Below are positions 60,988 to 64,000 of a stretch of DNA of 64,000 nucleotides, piece after piece (within the stretch, counting starts at the first letter, position 1; each line of letters opens with the position of its first letter). Under the pieces are notes generated by a model. It had not been told where the DNA came from. It did not search any database and saw only the letters and a list, made by a program, of their open reading frames with translations. A program made the translations under genes and the position numbers. The stretch is taken from contig JAUIHI010000016.1 in the NCBI GenBank assembly GCA_030432295.1, positions 62,001-126,000 of the forward strand. Reading direction: 5' to 3'. The stretch comes from Anaerolineae bacterium (GTDB lineage Bacteria > Chloroflexota > Anaerolineae > Caldilineales > Caldilineaceae).

Positions 60988-62442
60988 CTACCCAGAGAGA
61001 ACAGTGCCATCCTCAATCCACAGAGGACTGTCACTTCGATTCTCCACTGTGACATCCCCGTTCACTACCACCCCTTCGCCAAAATAGACGTCTCCCTGAA
61101 CCGTCAGGGAACGGCACTGCACCAGAGAGGGCGCGCCGTGGGGAAAGCGCTCGGTCATATCGTGGATCAGCCCGTAATATTTGTCCTCCAGCGTCACCAG
61201 CGGATCTCCGGCTGGGGCCTCGCCGCTGTGTCGCCGGGGGTCCAGGCGCACCCGGAAATTGTCGATCAGTACATAGGCATCGGACCAGAGCGCCAGCAGA
61301 TCGTTGCACTTTTTGACGGGACGGAAGCGGTTGCGGGGCACGGACAGGGCCTGTGAACCTTCAAATAGGGAGATGGCCAGACCCATCGCGGTTTCCAGTT
61401 GGTAGACGGGCAGAGAATCGGGTAGGGTTGGGTCCACGGGTTTGCCATTGCGGATCAGGGGCAGGGGCAGTACGCCCTCTCGTTTTTGCAGTTCTGCGTG
61501 CAGGGTGGGCAGGTGTATCCATAGATTGTTGGTGTTGAAATAGCCAAAGCGCTGGATGTCCTGAAACTCATCTATCTCTTCCGGCGGACACTGGGCAATC
61601 TCGCGCAGGAGCAGACGGCCATCCGGCGCTTTGGCCAGATGGCCGCCTTTGCGGTCGCCAGCCGTGCGCTCAGTCACCTCCATCAAAAAGGGAAGCTGCT
61701 CTGCCGCCACGTAGCCCAGAATGGCTGTGTCGACAATCGCGCCCAGATTGTCTGCATTGCTGATAAAGGCATATTCATAACCCTCGCCCAGGAGCGCCTG
61801 CAATGTGCCGCTGGTATGCAGGGCCAGATAGATGTCGCCGTGGCCCGGTGGACACCACTCCTTTTCCGGGTCATCGGGCCAAACGACAGGCGCCAAATTG
61901 TCCTGGCGGATTTTGGGCACTTTGTGCTGCAGAAAGTCCAGGGGCAGGGGTTGGGGCAGTGTTGGATAGGCAGTCAGGGCTGCCAACGATTCCTCGCGGG
62001 TGCTGAAACTGTTCATCAGCAGCAGGGGGATACGGACCTGATGCTGGGCGCGCAGGGCCAGAATTTGCTGGGCGATAATGTCCAGAAAGGTCAAGCCATC
62101 TTTGACGGGGAGCAGGGATTTGGGACCGGCCATACCCATCGATGTGCCCAATCCGCCGTTGAGTTTGATCACCACCAGCTTGTCCAGAGCAGTCTCGCCT
62201 TGCTGCTGATAGTCATCCAAATCCGCGGCCTGGGGCAGGTCTTGCACAGGCAGAGCTTGGTCCCGATAGATGAAACCGGTGGCCCCTTCCCGCAACTGAT
62301 GATAGTAGAATCGGAAGCTCTTGATCAGGCTGGGGGGCAAACCCTCTGCGGACATTTTGGCCGCGAAAGGGGCAAACTCGGTGGATATATCGTTCGATTT
62401 GCCGGAGACTGTTTGGGCAGAAGGCATTAATGTCGTTGGCAT
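60988..62442 (-). CDS. UTP-glucose-1-phosphate uridylyltransferase (eukaryote-type UGPase fold)
   Basis: The 484-residue protein starts MPTTLMPSAQTVSGKSNDIS. The family block VVIKLNGGLGTSMGMAGPKS (about 145-165; LNGGLGTSMG binds UTP) and SLLPVKDGLTFLDI are clear. GHGDIYLALHTSG and FISNADNLGAIVD follow, and the C-terminal left-handed beta-helix part carries the last 90 residues (LTVQGDVYFGEGVVVNGDVTV). This is the UDPGP family of eukaryotes and some bacteria, not GalU. It makes UDP-glucose for polysaccharide and glycolipid synthesis, fitting the sugar transferase gene at 52947. It converges on the FemAB-like gene. Confidence 0.93.
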   Translation of the reverse strand: MPTTLMPSAQTVSGKSNDISTEFAPFAAKMSAEGLPPSLIKSFRFYYHQLREGATGFIYRDQALPVQDLPQAADLDDYQQQGETALDKLVVIKLNGGLGTSMGMAGPKSLLPVKDGLTFLDIIAQQILALRAQHQVRIPLLLMNSFSTREESLAALTAYPTLPQPLPLDFLQHKVPKIRQDNLAPVVWPDDPEKEWCPPGHGDIYLALHTSGTLQALLGEGYEYAFISNADNLGAIVDTAILGYVAAEQLPFLMEVTERTAGDRKGGHLAKAPDGRLLLREIAQCPPEEIDEFQDIQRFGYFNTNNLWIHLPTLHAELQKREGVLPLPLIRNGKPVDPTLPDSLPVYQLETAMGLAISLFEGSQALSVPRNRFRPVKKCNDLLALWSDAYVLIDNFRVRLDPRRHSGEAPAGDPLVTLEDKYYGLIHDMTERFPHGAPSLVQCRSLTVQGDVYFGEGVVVNGDVTVENRSDSPLWIEDGTVLSG

Positions 62443-62691
62443 AACGCTGTGTCCTCATTGACGAGCATTTGCATATAGACTTTCTGTAATTGCGTGATTT
62501 TCGTGACTGATCTTTTGGCTACAATCTGTAACAATGGGATGGCAATCGGATTTCATCATCCCGTGCTTTTGTCAAGACAGAATAGATTATCGCATTCGCA
62601 CAGAAACACCAAATTCGTATTTTGGACACTTTTTGAGATAGGCCCGTTTTCATGAACATATCTTCGCCACGACAAAGATTGTAGAGTTGGT

Positions 62692-64000
62692 ATGAAATTT
62701 CAATTCCCGCCCGAAGTTGTGCTGTCCAGCATTGCATTTGTAGCTTGCCTTTTGATCAGCCTGTATGCTATTCAGCGACGCCAGTTCCCGATTGGTCGCT
62801 GGCTTGTATACATTGTGATGACCGCCGCTTTCTGGTTGTTCACCAGCACATTGGAACTGGCATCAGTCACCCCGGAAGCCAAAATCTTCTGGGTCAAAAT
62901 GCAGTATCTACCAATTGGGTTTCTCCCGGTATTCTGGTTTCTGCTGGCCCTGGAATACACGGGGAGGGGCCGTTTCTTTCTTTCCCATTGGAAGTGGTTG
63001 TTCATCGAGCCGCTGCTGCTACTGGGCATGGCCTGGACTAATGAATGGCATCAACTGGTCTGGAGCGCCGTTGTGCCCAATCAATTCAACAGCTTCGTCT
63101 ATGCAGATTTTATCAAAGGGCCAGCCTTCTGGGTCAATGTGGCCTATGCCTATCTATTGCTGGCCGCGGGAACCTGGCTATTCATTCGCTTTTCGCTGCG
63201 GGCCGCCCAGCTTTTTCGATGGCAGACGGCCCTGCTGGTGGCGGCGGCCATCATTCCCTGGCTGGGCAACGCTCTCTATCTGACCGATCTGTTGCCGACG
63301 CCCTTTCTCGATCTCACACCGATCGCTTTTGGTCTCAGCACCATCTTTCTGGTGATCGGTCTGGCCCATTACCAACTGGTGGCACTCGCCCCGGTGGACC
63401 CGATTGCCATTCTGGACAGTATGCACGACGGCGTGATTGTACTCGATCAGGTGGAGCGCATTAGATCGTTGAATACACAGGCCGCCGCCCTAATCGGCAT
63501 AGAAAGCTCTGCCGGCGTTGGCTGTTCGGTGAGCGACCTGCTGCCGGGGCTGCCGGTTCGAGTGGAGAATCTCCCAATCCAGCATAGACTCGCGGACCAG
63601 ACGATTCTGGAAGTGCGGGCAGTGCCCTTGCAGGCGGCCCAGGGCAAGACGGGCGGGCGTGTACTGATCCTGCGGGACATCACCGAACAGGAACAGGGCG
63701 TGGAGAATCTGCGCCGCAGCCAGGCCAAAAACCAGGCACTTCTGGAGGCGATTCCGGACCAGATGTTCCTGCTGGATCAACACGGCGTCTACCTCGAATT
63801 CAAAGCGGCCTGGAACGAAGACCTACCTGCGCCAGCGGACGAACTTCTGGGCCAGAACATCAGCGATATCTACCCACCCGCTATCGCCGACGAAATGCTC
63901 GCCACCCTCTCGCTGGCGCTGGAAACCGGCGAACTACAAAAGTTTTCCTATGCTTTAGAGATGAACGGGACCGCCCGCCATTACGACAGCCGTTTTGTGG
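62692..64000 (+). CDS. 7TM-PAS sensor protein (N-terminal part, cut by window edge)
   Basis: The frame opens at ATG 62692 (MKFQFPPEVVLSSIAFVACL) and runs past the right edge without a stop; 436 codons are visible. Residues 1-225 hold seven membrane helices of the HisKA_7TM type, with WVKMQYLPIGFLPVFWFLLALEYTGR and the loop W-S-A-V-V-P-N near helix 4 as in that family. PVDPIAILDSMHDGVIVLD opens a PAS domain at about 227, and LLEAIPDQMFLLDQHGVYLE opens a second at about 350. Such proteins are sensor histidine kinases or diguanylate cyclases. The output domain lies outside the window, so the type is open. Confidence 0.8.
   Translation, partial: MKFQFPPEVVLSSIAFVACLLISLYAIQRRQFPIGRWLVYIVMTAAFWLFTSTLELASVTPEAKIFWVKMQYLPIGFLPVFWFLLALEYTGRGRFFLSHWKWLFIEPLLLLGMAWTNEWHQLVWSAVVPNQFNSFVYADFIKGPAFWVNVAYAYLLLAAGTWLFIRFSLRAAQLFRWQTALLVAAAIIPWLGNALYLTDLLPTPFLDLTPIAFGLSTIFLVIGLAHYQLVALAPVDPIAILDSMHDGVIVLDQVERIRSLNTQAAALIGIESSAGVGCSVSDLLPGLPVRVENLPIQHRLADQTILEVRAVPLQAAQGKTGGRVLILRDITEQEQGVENLRRSQAKNQALLEAIPDQMFLLDQHGVYLEFKAAWNEDLPAPADELLGQNISDIYPPAIADEMLATLSLALETGELQKFSYALEMNGTARHYDSRFV

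Overview
The window looks like a chromosomal segment of a high-GC member of the Chloroflexota, probably in or near the Anaerolineae/Caldilineae. This is inferred from gene style and not from a marker phylogeny: a SARP/BTAD-NTPase-WD40 giant regulator, CHAT and STAND proteins, secreted FecR-like proteins with Thr/Pro linkers, a secreted protein ending in a YLPAV-type tail, a eukaryote-like UDP-glucose pyrophosphorylase, and intergenic regions full of palindromes built from short tandem oligomers. I annotate about 43 protein genes (two cut by the window ends), one tRNA-Glu and many repeats. I see no rRNA, CRISPR array, transposase or prophage.

Layout. 1-300 is the start of a sensor kinase on the minus strand. 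570-11392 is mostly plus-strand catabolic genes: P1 peptidase, GNAT, (minus) epimerase, tRNA deacylase, sulfatase, N-acetylneuraminate-lyase-like aldolase, Ldh2-type dehydrogenase, SelA-like PLP enzyme with an extra C-terminal domain, and 2-hydroxyacid dehydrogenase. 11696-13804 is a B12-binding-type radical SAM gene carrying an in-frame palindromic repeat. 14029-14104 is tRNA-Glu with a clear promoter and terminator.

14171-25672 is the most striking part: a tightly packed five-gene minus-strand operon. It encodes a SIR2-like/nSTAND NTPase/HEAT/multi-TM protein, three paralogous exported FecR-like proteins with different C-terminal modules (SH3b, CBM9-like, LysM), and a SIR2-like/CHAT protease. 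Both SIR2-like domains lack the residues expected for NAD hydrolysis. I read this as a candidate undescribed envelope-sensing, STAND-switched, protease-effector system.

25863-34225 holds a sialidase-like BNR protein, a cation/proton antiporter, an MFS transporter, an iron alcohol dehydrogenase and a large secreted protein with a possible papain-like site. 34607-38935 is the SARP-NTPase-WD40 regulator, preceded by three 11-bp direct repeats. 39052-45000 holds a methyltransferase, a double universal stress protein, a SulP transporter, a low-GC DUF2806-like gene and small genes. 45060-49284 is sbcC-sbcD. 49413-52838 holds a holin-family membrane protein, a GNAT, grpE and hrcA with a CIRCE operator and a textbook promoter. 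52947-55523 holds exopolysaccharide genes, followed by glutamate formimidoyltransferase, modB-modA without a visible modC, a double-length FemAB-like protein, UDP-glucose pyrophosphorylase and the start of a 7TM-PAS sensor protein.

A second theme is repeats. Almost every intergenic space carries a palindrome made of tandem 7-10 base units. Several units have entered coding regions (radical SAM, sbcC) or supply stop codons (sbcC, sbcD, and the convergent pair at 38935/39052).
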